From contig JAQSXU010000001.1 in the NCBI GenBank assembly GCA_029256485.1, positions 62,001-126,000 of the forward strand: a DNA stretch of 64,000 bases, given 5' to 3'. Source of the stretch: Clostridiaceae bacterium (GTDB taxonomy: Bacteria > Bacillota_A > Clostridia > Clostridiales > Clostridiaceae). The notes below the pieces were generated by a model that was given only the letters and a program-made list of their open reading frames with translations, was not told where the DNA came from and did no database searches. The position numbers and the translations under genes are program-made. This document shows positions 25,680 through 34,093 of this stretch, in pieces (the first letter of the stretch is position 1; every line of letters begins with the position of its first letter).

Positions 25680-26378
25680 ATGATAAAAAATAAATGGAGA
25701 AAAAACGGTTTTATAATAGTTTACAAAAATCCTTCAATACAGCCATTTAGAGAAAATTTGATAAAAAGCATTAAAGACGTAATGTACTTTTATTATGACA
25801 TTGATATTTTCTTTAAAAGAAATAAAATCTTTCATGCAGAAGCATATGATTTTCCTAAAGTACAAAATTTAGATAAATATATTGATTATATCGTTGATAT
25901 GAATGAAAAAGATATGTTTGTTTATGAAAATATCGAAGATAATGGGTTTTGTAGAAAAAAACTTTATAATTTTATAGATTTAGGAGACATCTTTGATATT
26001 GAATATTTTTACAAAATAGAAAAAATTGTAACATATGTAAAACAAAGTTATGAAAATGAGTATAAAAGATTTGAAGAATACACTTTACGCATAGGTAAAT
26101 GTAAACAAAATAAGTCATACGGAAAAGAAGTTTTTATAAAAAATTTAACTAAAGAAGATATAATTAATTTAAAAGAAAAAGCAATAGAGTTTTGTAGTTT
26201 AGCTATTCAAGATTATAATGAAAATTTGAAAAAGCGTGTAATTAAATGCCCTAAATGCGAAAAACATCAGTTATATTTAGAAGCATTTGCTGGTATAAAA
26301 GAACATATGGAAGAACAAATCAAATGTATTTATTGCGAAAATGAATTTAGCATTAACGATGATATTTATATTAATTAA
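25680..26378 (+). CDS. Hypothetical protein with C-terminal zinc ribbon
   Basis: 232 aa from ATG 25680 (GGAG 6 nt upstream); ATG 25668 is possible but lacks a ribosome binding site. The N-terminal ~185 residues are unknown, rich in Tyr, Asp and Lys. The C-terminus forms a four-Cys zinc ribbon: KCPKCEKHQLYLEA, then KCIYCENEFSI. Zinc ribbons of this type bind nucleic acid or stabilise small domains. The gene lies 17 bp after the NucS-like gene and 12 bp before the next, so it belongs to that operon. Confidence 0.6.
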   Translation: MIKNKWRKNGFIIVYKNPSIQPFRENLIKSIKDVMYFYYDIDIFFKRNKIFHAEAYDFPKVQNLDKYIDYIVDMNEKDMFVYENIEDNGFCRKKLYNFIDLGDIFDIEYFYKIEKIVTYVKQSYENEYKRFEEYTLRIGKCKQNKSYGKEVFIKNLTKEDIINLKEKAIEFCSLAIQDYNENLKKRVIKCPKCEKHQLYLEAFAGIKEHMEEQIKCIYCENEFSINDDIYIN

Positions 26379-26390
26379 AGGAGATAGGAT

Positions 26391-26741
26391 ATGTGGTTTG
26401 GAATAGTTTTGAGTGGTGAAGAAATTACGAAAAAGCATTATAATATAAAAAGCAAATTTACTAATGATAATAGATATTCAATAGCACGTTCAGAATTAAT
26501 AAAATCAATTTCTGAAGAATTTGAAATTCCATATAAGGTTGCTGACGCATACATTACAATAGCTTCAACATATTATTCAAATTCATGGTTTTTAATTTTA
26601 GATAATGTTGTTAAGTTGATACGCACTGAAATGTGTCATAGTGTGTATACAACATTAAATGCTTCTGGAATTGAACCAACGGTTGAAAATGCTAAGTATG
26701 AAATTTATAAATTAAAAGAGGAAATACAACAATTTAATTAA
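26391..26741 (+). CDS. Hypothetical protein
   Basis: 116 aa, soluble and helical, not recognised. Distinctive segments are SARSELIKSI-like RSELIKSISEEFEIPYKVAD and a C-terminal charged helix. SD AAAGGAG precedes the ATG. It is the last gene of the operon that starts with the NucS-like nuclease and ends at the bidirectional terminator 26751-26791. Confidence 0.55.
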   Translation: MWFGIVLSGEEITKKHYNIKSKFTNDNRYSIARSELIKSISEEFEIPYKVADAYITIASTYYSNSWFLILDNVVKLIRTEMCHSVYTTLNASGIEPTVENAKYEIYKLKEEIQQFN

Positions 26742-26750
26742 CTTTAAAAT

Positions 26751-26791
26751 AAAAATACTTAATAATGTTTTTAACACTATTAAGTATTTTT
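26751..26791. terminator. Bidirectional terminator
   Basis: AAAAATACTTAATA / TATTAAGTATTTTT (26751-26764, 26778-26791), perfect 14-bp stem between convergent genes. Confidence 0.9.
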
Positions 26792-27169
26792 TTACAAGCC
26801 TAAACTAATTTTTAATTTTTTATTAATTAATTCTATTAAACTATCGTCAAGTTTTGATACTTTTTCAAGTAATCTTGATTTATCAATTGTTTTTATTTGT
26901 TCTAACAAAACTATTGAATTTTGAGGTAAGTAAGAAATCTCTTTGTCTAATTTTATATGAACTGGCAAATCAGTTTTTTTAATTATAGATGTTATTACCG
27001 CCACAATTGTTGTAGGGCTATATGTATTACCAATGTTATTTTGTAATATCAACACTGGTCTTATACCATTTTGTTCAGAACCAATACCTTCTCCTAAATC
27101 TGCAAAGTAGATTTCGCCTCTTTGTATTAATTTTTTTTTATCTTTATCTCTTTGTTCATTCGTATTCAA
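26792..27169 (-). CDS. MazF/PemK-family toxin (endoribonuclease)
   Basis: A 125-aa MazF-family protein: GEIYFADLGEGIGSEQNGIRPVLILQNN is the family signature, followed by TIVAVITS and LPQNSIVLLEQIKTIDKSRL. MazF toxins cleave mRNA at short sequences. A basic N-terminal extension (residues 1-15) is present. The start is TTG with GGAGG 7 nt upstream. No MazE-like antitoxin gene is visible on either side. The gene upstream in the same operon encodes a small membrane protein. It may be neutralised by a chromosomal or distant antitoxin, act as a stand-alone RNase, or be paired in an unusual way. Confidence 0.88.
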   Translation of the reverse strand: MNTNEQRDKDKKKLIQRGEIYFADLGEGIGSEQNGIRPVLILQNNIGNTYSPTTIVAVITSIIKKTDLPVHIKLDKEISYLPQNSIVLLEQIKTIDKSRLLEKVSKLDDSLIELINKKLKISLGL

Positions 27170-27189
27170 GTAAATTCCTCCATTGTCAT

Positions 27190-27453
27190 TTATTTTTTGC
27201 TGTCATCAAATGCTCCAAATTCTTCAAGTAAAAAATATATAGAGCTTATTGCTAAAAAGGCAGATAACGTTAAAATAATGAAGAATAGTTTTGAATTGAA
27301 TAAAACTATTGAAATTATAAGTATTAAGGCTGAAATTATATTTAATATAGTCATTAATTTTACTTGTTTAAAGAAATCCTTTTTTACCGAATCGGGAAAT
27401 ATTTGAAAGTGACGCTTTTTTTTTGCTATTGAGATAAGCGAAATTATTATCAA
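27190..27453 (-). CDS. Small membrane protein upstream of mazF (start uncertain)
   Basis: 87 aa if it begins at TTG 27453. It has two clear C-terminal membrane helices (LMTILNIISALILIISIVLF and FIILTLSAFLAISSIYFLL) and an acidic tail. No ribosome binding site supports the TTG. A strong GGGAGGTG (27514-27507) lies upstream in the same open frame, 7 nt before an ATA codon at 27501-27499. That start would add 16 residues and complete a third membrane helix. A non-canonical AUA start or a mutated ATG is therefore possible. It is 20 bp before mazF and probably co-transcribed. Confidence 0.5.
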   Translation of the reverse strand: MIIISLISIAKKKRHFQIFPDSVKKDFFKQVKLMTILNIISALILIISIVLFNSKLFFIILTLSAFLAISSIYFLLEEFGAFDDSKK

Positions 27454-27634
27454 AATTGCATCTAATCCCGTAGAAACATATTTAATTATTATAGAATTTA
27501 TTGTAACACCTCCCTTTGAATAATTATATGACTATATACTATATTAAATCGTATATTGTATATAATCAATACAAAAACTGATTGATAAAGTTTTATATAA
27601 AAGTAATGCATTAGAGAATAAACATAAATTATAA

Positions 27635-27663
27635 TTTACAAAATGTAAAAAATAGTATATAAT
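27635..27663 (+). promoter_or_regulatory. Promoter of the topoisomerase genes
   Basis: TTTACA, 17 nt, TATAAT, about 80 nt before the gyrB-like start. No operator palindrome is present. Confidence 0.7.
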
Positions 27664-27746
27664 GAATACATAACGTAATTTTGTGTTAAATTATAAAAAA
27701 CACTTTAAAATAGAATTATTGTAAAAAAGTAGGAGGAACATATACA

Positions 27747-29708
27747 TTGAGTAATTATGACGCAAGTTCGATTGAAATATTAGAAGGATTAGAACACGTA
27801 AGAAAACGACCTGGTATGTATATTGGTAGTACAAACACAAGAGGATTGCACCATCTTGTGTATGAAATTGTAGATAATTCGATAGACGAACATCTTGCTG
27901 GGTATTGTAGTAAAATAGAAGTTATTATTAATGAAGATGGCTCAATAACTGTAACAGATAATGGAAGAGGTATGCCAGTTGGAATACATCCATCAAAGAA
28001 AATTCCTGCTGTTAGGGTAATCTTCACTGTATTAAATGCTGGGGGGAAATTTAATAATAATAATTATAAAGTATCAGGTGGGCTTCATGGAGTAGGAGCT
28101 TCAGTTGTAAATGCTTTATCAAAGTGGCTTGAGGTAGAAGTATCAGTCGGTGGTAAGGTTTATAAAGATAGGTATGAAAATGGTGGTAAACCAGTCATAG
28201 AATTAGTTAAAGGAGAATTGCCAGCTATAGGTAAATCTACAGAAACAGGAACTAAGGTTACATTTTTCCCAGACGGAGAAATTATGGATTCCTTAGAGTT
28301 TAAAGCTGAAGTTATAAAGAAAAGATTAAAAGAATTATCTTATTTAAATAAAGGTCTTAGAATAAATTTTGAAGATAAAAGAACAGGCGAAAGTAGAGAA
28401 TTTTATGAAGAAGAAGGAATTGTAGGCTTTATAAAAGATATAAATAAAAATGTGGAGAAACTTCATGACGATGTTATTTATATCTCTGGAAATTCTTCTA
28501 AAATTGAAGTTGAAATAGCAATTCAATTTACAAATGAGTATACTGAACAAATTCTGTCTTTTTGCAATAATATAGGAACAATTGAAGGTGGAACTCATGT
28601 AAGTGGATTTAAGGCAAGTTTAACAAGAATTATTAACCAATATGCTAAAGAACTTGGCTATTTAAAGGAGAAAGACACAAATTTAGATGGAAGAGATATA
28701 AGAGCTGGAATATCAGCTATTGTGCTCCTAAAACATCCTAACCCACAATATGAGGGACAAACTAAAACAAAGCTTGGAAATTCAGATGCAAAAGGTGCTG
28801 TTGAAGAAATATTTAATATAGAAAGTCAAAAATTCTTCGATAGAAATGTAGAAATATTAAAAATTATCATTGAAAATGCTTTAAAATCAATGAAAATTAG
28901 AACAGCAGAAGAAAAAGTACGAAAGAACTTATTAGGTGGAAATGGAAAGTTTGAGGGTAATGGGAAATTAGCTTCTTGTATTAGTAAAAATCCAACAGAA
29001 TGTGAAATTTGTATAGTTGAGGGTAATTCTGCAGGTGGCTCTGCAAAAGAAGCAAGAGATAGAAAATATCAAGCAATTCTTCCTTTAAGAGGGAAAATTT
29101 TAAATGTGGAAAAAAAAGATATCTCAAAAATCATCACAAATGCTGAGATAAAATCCATGATAAATTCATTTGGCTGTGGATTTGGCGAAGGATACGGTGA
29201 TGATTTTGATATTAAAAAATTAAGATTTGACAAAATAATAATTTTAACTGATGCCGATGTTGACGGTGCACATATAAGAACCTTACTATTAACATTCTTT
29301 TATAGATATATGACAGAATTAATTTATGAAGGGAAAGTATATATTGGGATGCCTCCATTGTATAAAGTGACAAAAAAGAAAGCAACAAAACCTGTATTTG
29401 TAAGGAATGACAAATCAACAAAAGCTACAAATTTAGAATATTGCTATTCAGATAAAGAACTTGAAAAAATATTAAAAGTTGAAGGCAAAAATGCAATAAA
29501 TATTCAACGATACAAAGGTCTTGGAGAAATGAACCCTGACCAGCTTTGGGAAACAACATTAGACCCTAAAACAAGATTTCTAAAAAAAGTATCAATTGAG
29601 GATGCAGTATCATCTGATGAAATAACTGATGTACTAATGGGTATTCAAGTAAATCCACGTAGAGATTTTATTTATGAAAATGCAACATTTGCAGAACTTG
29701 ATATATAG
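27747..29708 (+). CDS. gyrB: Type II topoisomerase ATPase subunit (GyrB/ParE family)
   Basis: 653 aa, complete. The GHKL ATPase domain has VDNSIDEHLAG, TDNGRGMPVG, VSGGLHGVGASVVNALS. The transducer domain follows. The TOPRIM domain has EGNSAGG near residues 425-431 and TDADVDGAHIR near 500. The C-terminus RYKGLGEMNPDQLWETTLDP is typical. It makes a DNA gyrase or topoisomerase IV with the next gene product. The usual EGDSAGG is EGNSAGG here; in E. coli GyrB the matching Asp426 to Asn change gives quinolone resistance. TTG start with AGGAGGA upstream. Confidence 0.93.
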   Translation: MSNYDASSIEILEGLEHVRKRPGMYIGSTNTRGLHHLVYEIVDNSIDEHLAGYCSKIEVIINEDGSITVTDNGRGMPVGIHPSKKIPAVRVIFTVLNAGGKFNNNNYKVSGGLHGVGASVVNALSKWLEVEVSVGGKVYKDRYENGGKPVIELVKGELPAIGKSTETGTKVTFFPDGEIMDSLEFKAEVIKKRLKELSYLNKGLRINFEDKRTGESREFYEEEGIVGFIKDINKNVEKLHDDVIYISGNSSKIEVEIAIQFTNEYTEQILSFCNNIGTIEGGTHVSGFKASLTRIINQYAKELGYLKEKDTNLDGRDIRAGISAIVLLKHPNPQYEGQTKTKLGNSDAKGAVEEIFNIESQKFFDRNVEILKIIIENALKSMKIRTAEEKVRKNLLGGNGKFEGNGKLASCISKNPTECEICIVEGNSAGGSAKEARDRKYQAILPLRGKILNVEKKDISKIITNAEIKSMINSFGCGFGEGYGDDFDIKKLRFDKIIILTDADVDGAHIRTLLLTFFYRYMTELIYEGKVYIGMPPLYKVTKKKATKPVFVRNDKSTKATNLEYCYSDKELEKILKVEGKNAINIQRYKGLGEMNPDQLWETTLDPKTRFLKKVSIEDAVSSDEITDVLMGIQVNPRRDFIYENATFAELDI

Positions 29709-29787
29709 ATTTTATTTAACATAAATTAGTAAAAACAGGGAGGAAAGTAGAGTAAATTTTTTAGGATTTATTCTATAAAAATAAATA

Positions 29788-32022
29788 ATGATTAATGAAG
29801 CAGAAAGAATAATTGAAGTCGATTACGAAGAAGAAATGAGAAAGTCCTATTTAGATTATGCAATGTCTGTTATTGTAAGTAGAGCATTAGCTGATGTCAG
29901 AGACGGATTAAAACCAGTTCATAGGAGAATTTTATATTCTGCACATGAATTAGGGTTAACACCAGATAAGCCATATAAAAAGAGTGCACGTATAGTTGGG
30001 GATGTACTTGGTAAATATCATCCTCATGGTGACACTTCTGTATATGAAGCTATGGTTAGAATGGCACAAAATTTTTCATTAGCAGTTCCTTTAATAGAAG
30101 GGTTTGGTAATTTTGGTAGCATAGATGGAGACGGAGCGGCCGCTATGCGTTACACCGAGGCAAGAATGTCTCATGCTACTATAGAAATGTTGTCAGACCT
30201 TGAAAAAGACGTTATCGACTTTACTGACAATTTTGATAGTTCATTAAAAGAACCTTCTGTTTTGCCTGCGAAGTTCCCAAACTTATTAATAAATGGCACT
30301 AATGGTATTGCTGTAGGTATGGCAAGTTATATGCCAACCCATAATACTACGGAAATTTATAATGCAATATTAAATTATATAGATAATCCGAATATTACTG
30401 TAGAAGGAATAATGAAATATATTAAAGGTCCTGACTTTCCTACTGGTGGAATTATAACAAATAAAAATGATTTGCTTGATATTTATAAAACTGGTAAAGG
30501 AAAGGTTAGAGTTAGAGCAAAAGTAGAAGTTGAAAATGCTGGGCATGGAAAAACTAATTTAGTTGTGACTGAAATAGCATTCTCATATAGTGGAAATAAA
30601 TCAGCTATTATTGAAAAAATATCTGAACTTGTTCGTGACGGGAAATTTAATGAATTATCTGATGTAAGAGATGAATCTTCTAAAGACGGAATAAGAATGG
30701 TGCTTGAAGTAAAAAAGGGAATTAATATAGAAAAGTTGTTAACTAAACTTTATAAAAAAACGCCACTTGAAGATACAATAGGAGTTAAATTTCTTGTTTT
30801 AGTTGATGGAGTGCCAGTAGTATTAAGTATAAAACAAATTATTGAACACTTTGTTAAGTTTCAAAAGGAAATTACAATTAGAAAATACAGATATCTTTTG
30901 GAGAAAGATTTAAAGAAGAAAGAATTGCAAGAAGGTTTAATAAAAGCTATTGATGTTATGGATACAATAATTGAAGTTATTAGAAATTCAGAAAATGATG
31001 AAATAGTAAAAAATTGTCTTGTAAATGGAAAAATTGACAATATTAGTTTTAAAACTAAAAAAGCTAAAAAAGAAGCTTCAACATTTAATTTTACGGAAAA
31101 TCAAGCTGAGGTTATCATAGACATGAGACTTAGAAAATTGATTGGACTTGAAATTTTGAAACTAAATGAAGACTATAAAAATCTACTAAAAGAGATAGAA
31201 TATTATACTGATGTAGTTAATAATGAAACAACATTGATGTGTGTAATAAAAGATTATCTAAAAGAGCAGAAGAAAGTTTATGGCGTTAAAAGAAAAACAG
31301 AAATAGATACTGTTGAAACAGTTGAATATGTCGAAGAGTTTATTGAGGAAGAATTAGTTGTCCTAATAGACCGTTTTGGATATATAAAATCAATAGATTC
31401 TGTAAGTTATAACCGTTCTAATGAAGAAACTATTAAAGATTTTAAGTATACCTTTAATGCAATGAATACTGAAAAACTATGTGTATTCACTGATTTAGGG
31501 AACTTGTATCAAATTAAACTTACTGATATACCGAAGGTTAAGATTAAAGAAAAAGGTATACCAATAGATACCTTGGCTAAAATGGGGAAAGAAGAAGTGT
31601 TGTTAATGGAGACATTTAACAATGTTAAAGATAAAAAACTTATGTTTGTAACAAAACGTGGATTAATAAAAGTAACACCAGGAATTGAATACGAAAGTGT
31701 ACGGGCACAAATTAATTCTACAAAGTTTGAGGAAGGTGACAGTTTATCAGATATTAAATTGATAGACAATGAAAATAATTATAAATATGTAATATTAACC
31801 ACTAAAAAGAATTATGCTTTGAAATTTGATATATCACTTGTAAACGAATTAAAGAAAAATAGTAAAGGTGTTAAATCAATTGTTCTATATGAAGATGATT
31901 ATGTTGAAAATATATATCTGTTAGATAAGAATGAAGAAAAGATGATTACTGTTAATGGTAAGTCTGTAGATTTAAAAAAAATGAGAATGAAACAAAGAAA
32001 TCAGATAGGTGTTAAATTATAA
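29788..32022 (+). CDS. gyrA: Type II topoisomerase cleavage subunit (GyrA/ParC family)
   Basis: A 744-aa DNA-breakage subunit. The N-terminus [20 protein letters not shown] is characteristic. The quinolone pocket reads [20 protein letters not shown], with Thr, Ser and Glu at the positions of E. coli Ser83, Ala84 and Asp87. The catalytic Tyr is in [12 protein letters not shown] (~121). The C-terminal beta-pinwheel (from ~505) is short, and I see no GyrA-box (QRRGGRG-like), the element needed for wrapping and negative supercoiling. Together with GyrB-like features this leaves gyrase or topo IV open. The nearest strong Shine-Dalgarno (GGGAGG) is about 42 nt before the ATG, unlike most genes here. 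Confidence 0.92.
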   Translation: MINEAERIIEVDYEEEMRKSYLDYAMSVIVSRALADVRDGLKPVHRRILYSAHELGLTPDKPYKKSARIVGDVLGKYHPHGDTSVYEAMVRMAQNFSLAVPLIEGFGNFGSIDGDGAAAMRYTEARMSHATIEMLSDLEKDVIDFTDNFDSSLKEPSVLPAKFPNLLINGTNGIAVGMASYMPTHNTTEIYNAILNYIDNPNITVEGIMKYIKGPDFPTGGIITNKNDLLDIYKTGKGKVRVRAKVEVENAGHGKTNLVVTEIAFSYSGNKSAIIEKISELVRDGKFNELSDVRDESSKDGIRMVLEVKKGINIEKLLTKLYKKTPLEDTIGVKFLVLVDGVPVVLSIKQIIEHFVKFQKEITIRKYRYLLEKDLKKKELQEGLIKAIDVMDTIIEVIRNSENDEIVKNCLVNGKIDNISFKTKKAKKEASTFNFTENQAEVIIDMRLRKLIGLEILKLNEDYKNLLKEIEYYTDVVNNETTLMCVIKDYLKEQKKVYGVKRKTEIDTVETVEYVEEFIEEELVVLIDRFGYIKSIDSVSYNRSNEETIKDFKYTFNAMNTEKLCVFTDLGNLYQIKLTDIPKVKIKEKGIPIDTLAKMGKEEVLLMETFNNVKDKKLMFVTKRGLIKVTPGIEYESVRAQINSTKFEEGDSLSDIKLIDNENNYKYVILTTKKNYALKFDISLVNELKKNSKGVKSIVLYEDDYVENIYLLDKNEEKMITVNGKSVDLKKMRMKQRNQIGVKL

Positions 32023-32066
32023 CAATTGTTCGCAAGCTGGTTTTATCTACAATTGTAAATGCTTTT

Positions 32067-32099
32067 AAAATGACTGTTTTCTATAATCAGTCATTTTTT
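32067..32099 (+). terminator. Terminator of the topoisomerase genes
   Basis: AAAATGACTG / CAGTCATTTT stem (32067-32076, 32088-32097) followed by T-run. Confidence 0.85.
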
Positions 32100-32162
32100 A
32101 TTGAAATTTAAGCGTTTTAAATGAGAATTAAAAATAATACTCTGCTGGATTGTAAATTTAAA

Positions 32163-32191
32163 TTGACAAATAAATTTAAGTATGATATAGT
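32163..32191 (+). promoter_or_regulatory. Promoter of the 76-aa protein gene
   Basis: TTGACA, 17 nt, TATAGT. No right-half operator. Confidence 0.75.
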
Positions 32192-32221
32192 TTAGAAAAT
32201 AAAATTTAAAGGATGGTTAAT

Positions 32222-32452
32222 ATGGAAAACACTGTTGGAACTAAAATTATCGGAAACGAATACGAGGCAATTAATCAATTGCCAAAAATACTTAAGGAGG
32301 GAGAAAGCTCTGATATTAGTAAAGGGGAGAAATTTAAAGTAGTGGCGTTTGAGGATGGTATGTATAAATTATTAAACTTAAATTTAGAAACTGATTCAGC
32401 GTGGTTTGCAGTAGACCAAAAAGAATTTGATTATATTGTTGGAAAAAATTAA
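32222..32452 (+). CDS. Small hypothetical protein
   Basis: 76 aa from ATG 32222, preferred over ATG 32213 because AAAGGATGG lies just before it. No family recognised. It is acidic and beta-rich (EKFKVVAFEDGMYKLLNL) with an aromatic patch (SAWFAVDQKEFDYIV), so it looks like a small barrel or adaptor domain. It is a monocistronic unit between its own promoter and a very strong terminator, which suggests high expression. Confidence 0.55.
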   Translation: MENTVGTKIIGNEYEAINQLPKILKEGESSDISKGEKFKVVAFEDGMYKLLNLNLETDSAWFAVDQKEFDYIVGKN

Positions 32453-32473
32453 TTAAACAAATAAATATAGAAC

Positions 32474-32518
32474 AAAAAAACACAAGGTTAAATATAGCTA
32501 CAAACCTTGTGTTTTTTT
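32474..32518 (+). terminator. Strong terminator
   Basis: AAAAAAACACAAGGTT / AACCTTGTGTTTTTTT (32474-32489, 32503-32518), perfect 16-bp stem including the T-run. Confidence 0.9.
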
Positions 32519-32559
32519 GTTTGGTAATTTAATCGTCTATAGGTAAGTAAAATATAACA

Positions 32560-32588
32560 TTGACTATAAACAATTATAAGAGTATTAT
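32560..32588 (+). promoter_or_regulatory. Promoter with degenerate operator
   Basis: TTGACT, 17 nt, TATTAT. The -35 continues as TTGACTATAAACAA, two mismatches from the palindrome. Confidence 0.7.
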
Positions 32589-32619
32589 ATAGTTAGTAAA
32601 TTTAATAAATGGAGGCATT

Positions 32620-33516
32620 ATGAAATATAAAGTAAAATGCAATAAAGAAATAAATAATTTTATCAAAGTATTGAATGATGAAAAAATTGAAGTTATATCA
32701 ACAGATTTGACAACTGTTGAAGTTTTGCTTAAAGATGAAAAAGAATTTGATTTATTTATAAAGATACTTTCATTTTTTATTGTCTATATTTCTTATATAG
32801 ATTTAATGAAAGAAAATTTCACAAAAATTGGAGTCGCTAAAAAAGAAATGAACCAGATATTGAAAGAAGAGCTAATTAATTTAGAAGATTCTGAATATTT
32901 TCCAGTGTTAACAGAAATCCTTGTTAAAGATTATTTTAGAAATATGAATACGCTCAATGTAGATAGTTTTAGATTATTTAATATGAAAGGGTTTAAAGAA
33001 GAAATACAATTAATAGCAAAAGATATAATAGATTTTCGTGAATTTGAAAAATCTGAAGTTGGCGAAGGTAACTTTTTAGACGAAATAATTTCTAAAAGTG
33101 AAGAAATAATTAATCAAGACTCCGAAGTTTTTACTGTTATAAGAGAAAATGCAGAAAAAAACGGAATTGACCTTAAAGAATTTGAAGAAATAAATGTATT
33201 TGGTAATGAAGATAAATTATTTTTCAAAAACAAAAGCAAAAAGAATGTTGATGAAGAATTTTTTGCTACAAAATTAGGAAGTAGTTTAACTTACAAATCT
33301 GAAAATGTTGAAAGTGTTAATGACGTAAATACTTTAAGAGATATATTACTTTGTTTATGTATTTTAAATGTATTTCCAGTAAATAAAATTATCATTCATA
33401 AAAGCGTTTCTGATAAAGCAAAAGATTTATTTCTCTACAATCTTGAAGTTTTTAAAAAAGAGAATGAAAAAACATTTAATATTGTCATTTGTAATGGATG
33501 TGAAAGTTGTGATTAG
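32620..33516 (+). CDS. Hypothetical protein upstream of ruvC-like gene
   Basis: 298 aa, not recognised. It is mostly helical and acidic with one hydrophobic stretch (FIKILSFFIVYISYIDL, near residues 45-62) that could be buried or membrane-associated. It ends in a CNGCESCD cluster. SD TGGAGG precedes the ATG. The 3' end overlaps the start region of the RuvC-like gene, so the two are translationally coupled and likely act in a common process. Its promoter carries a weakened form of the repeated operator. Confidence 0.55.
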   Translation: MKYKVKCNKEINNFIKVLNDEKIEVISTDLTTVEVLLKDEKEFDLFIKILSFFIVYISYIDLMKENFTKIGVAKKEMNQILKEELINLEDSEYFPVLTEILVKDYFRNMNTLNVDSFRLFNMKGFKEEIQLIAKDIIDFREFEKSEVGEGNFLDEIISKSEEIINQDSEVFTVIRENAEKNGIDLKEFEEINVFGNEDKLFFKNKSKKNVDEEFFATKLGSSLTYKSENVESVNDVNTLRDILLCLCILNVFPVNKIIIHKSVSDKAKDLFLYNLEVFKKENEKTFNIVICNGCESCD

Positions 33517-34090
33517 TGAAAACTCAATCGTAGGGGTAGGTATTGACCAAGGTATTGCTAATTGCGGTTATGCAATTGTGGAGCTTACAGTTTTTGACGA
33601 AATAAATATATTATCATATGGGACATTGAAAACTAAATCAAGTGACGATTTATCAACACGTCTCAGACTGATTTATGACACAATAAACAATATTTCAAAT
33701 GAATATAATGTAAATATATATGGTTGTGAAAGATTGTTTTTTAGTCCAAAACAGAATGGCAGAAATAAATCCGCATCTATCATAAATACTAATATGGCTA
33801 CAGGGGTTATTTATTTAATTGCAGGACAAAAAAATGTGCATATTAAGGATTTTGTACCTGGCACAGTTAAAAAATACGTAGCAGGTAATGGTAAGGCAAC
33901 TAAAGAACAAGTAGAAGAAGCTGTTCAAAAAATCATTGGTGATGAAAGTATTATAAAATCAGAGCATGAAGCAGATGCTATAGCGATTGCTGTAACAAGT
34001 GTAAAATATTATAAAGAAAATAAGAATGAAATTTCAGAAAGAGAAATAAATTCAAAAACAAAAAAAAATAAGAAAAAGAAGGGAGAGTAA
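33494..34090 (+). CDS. ruvC: RuvC-like Holliday junction resolvase
   Basis: About 198 aa. RNase H-fold nuclease with the RuvC acidic residues: VGIDQGIANCGYAIV (first Asp), YGCERLFF (Glu), and EHEADAIAIAVT (final Asp pair). VPGTVKKYVAGNGKATKEQV also matches RuvC, which usually reads P..VK..vtG.G.A.K.QV. It would resolve four-way junctions during recombination or replication. Start choice is uncertain: ATG 33494, GTG 33500 and GTG 33509 all lie within the previous gene, and no strong ribosome binding site is visible, consistent with coupling. The C-terminal Lys-rich tail (~25 residues) is additional to the family core. Confidence 0.85.
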   Translation: MDVKVVISENSIVGVGIDQGIANCGYAIVELTVFDEINILSYGTLKTKSSDDLSTRLRLIYDTINNISNEYNVNIYGCERLFFSPKQNGRNKSASIINTNMATGVIYLIAGQKNVHIKDFVPGTVKKYVAGNGKATKEQVEEAVQKIIGDESIIKSEHEADAIAIAVTSVKYYKENKNEISEREINSKTKKNKKKKGE

Positions 34091-34093
34091 AGA

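Noticed and set aside
27022..27406. Two overlapping plus-strand frames opposite mazF and the membrane gene
   Set aside because: Antisense shadows without ribosome binding sites.
32620..33516. Sporulation protein YtxC-like identity for the 298-aa protein
   Set aside because: A vague impression of size and composition only; no motif to support it.
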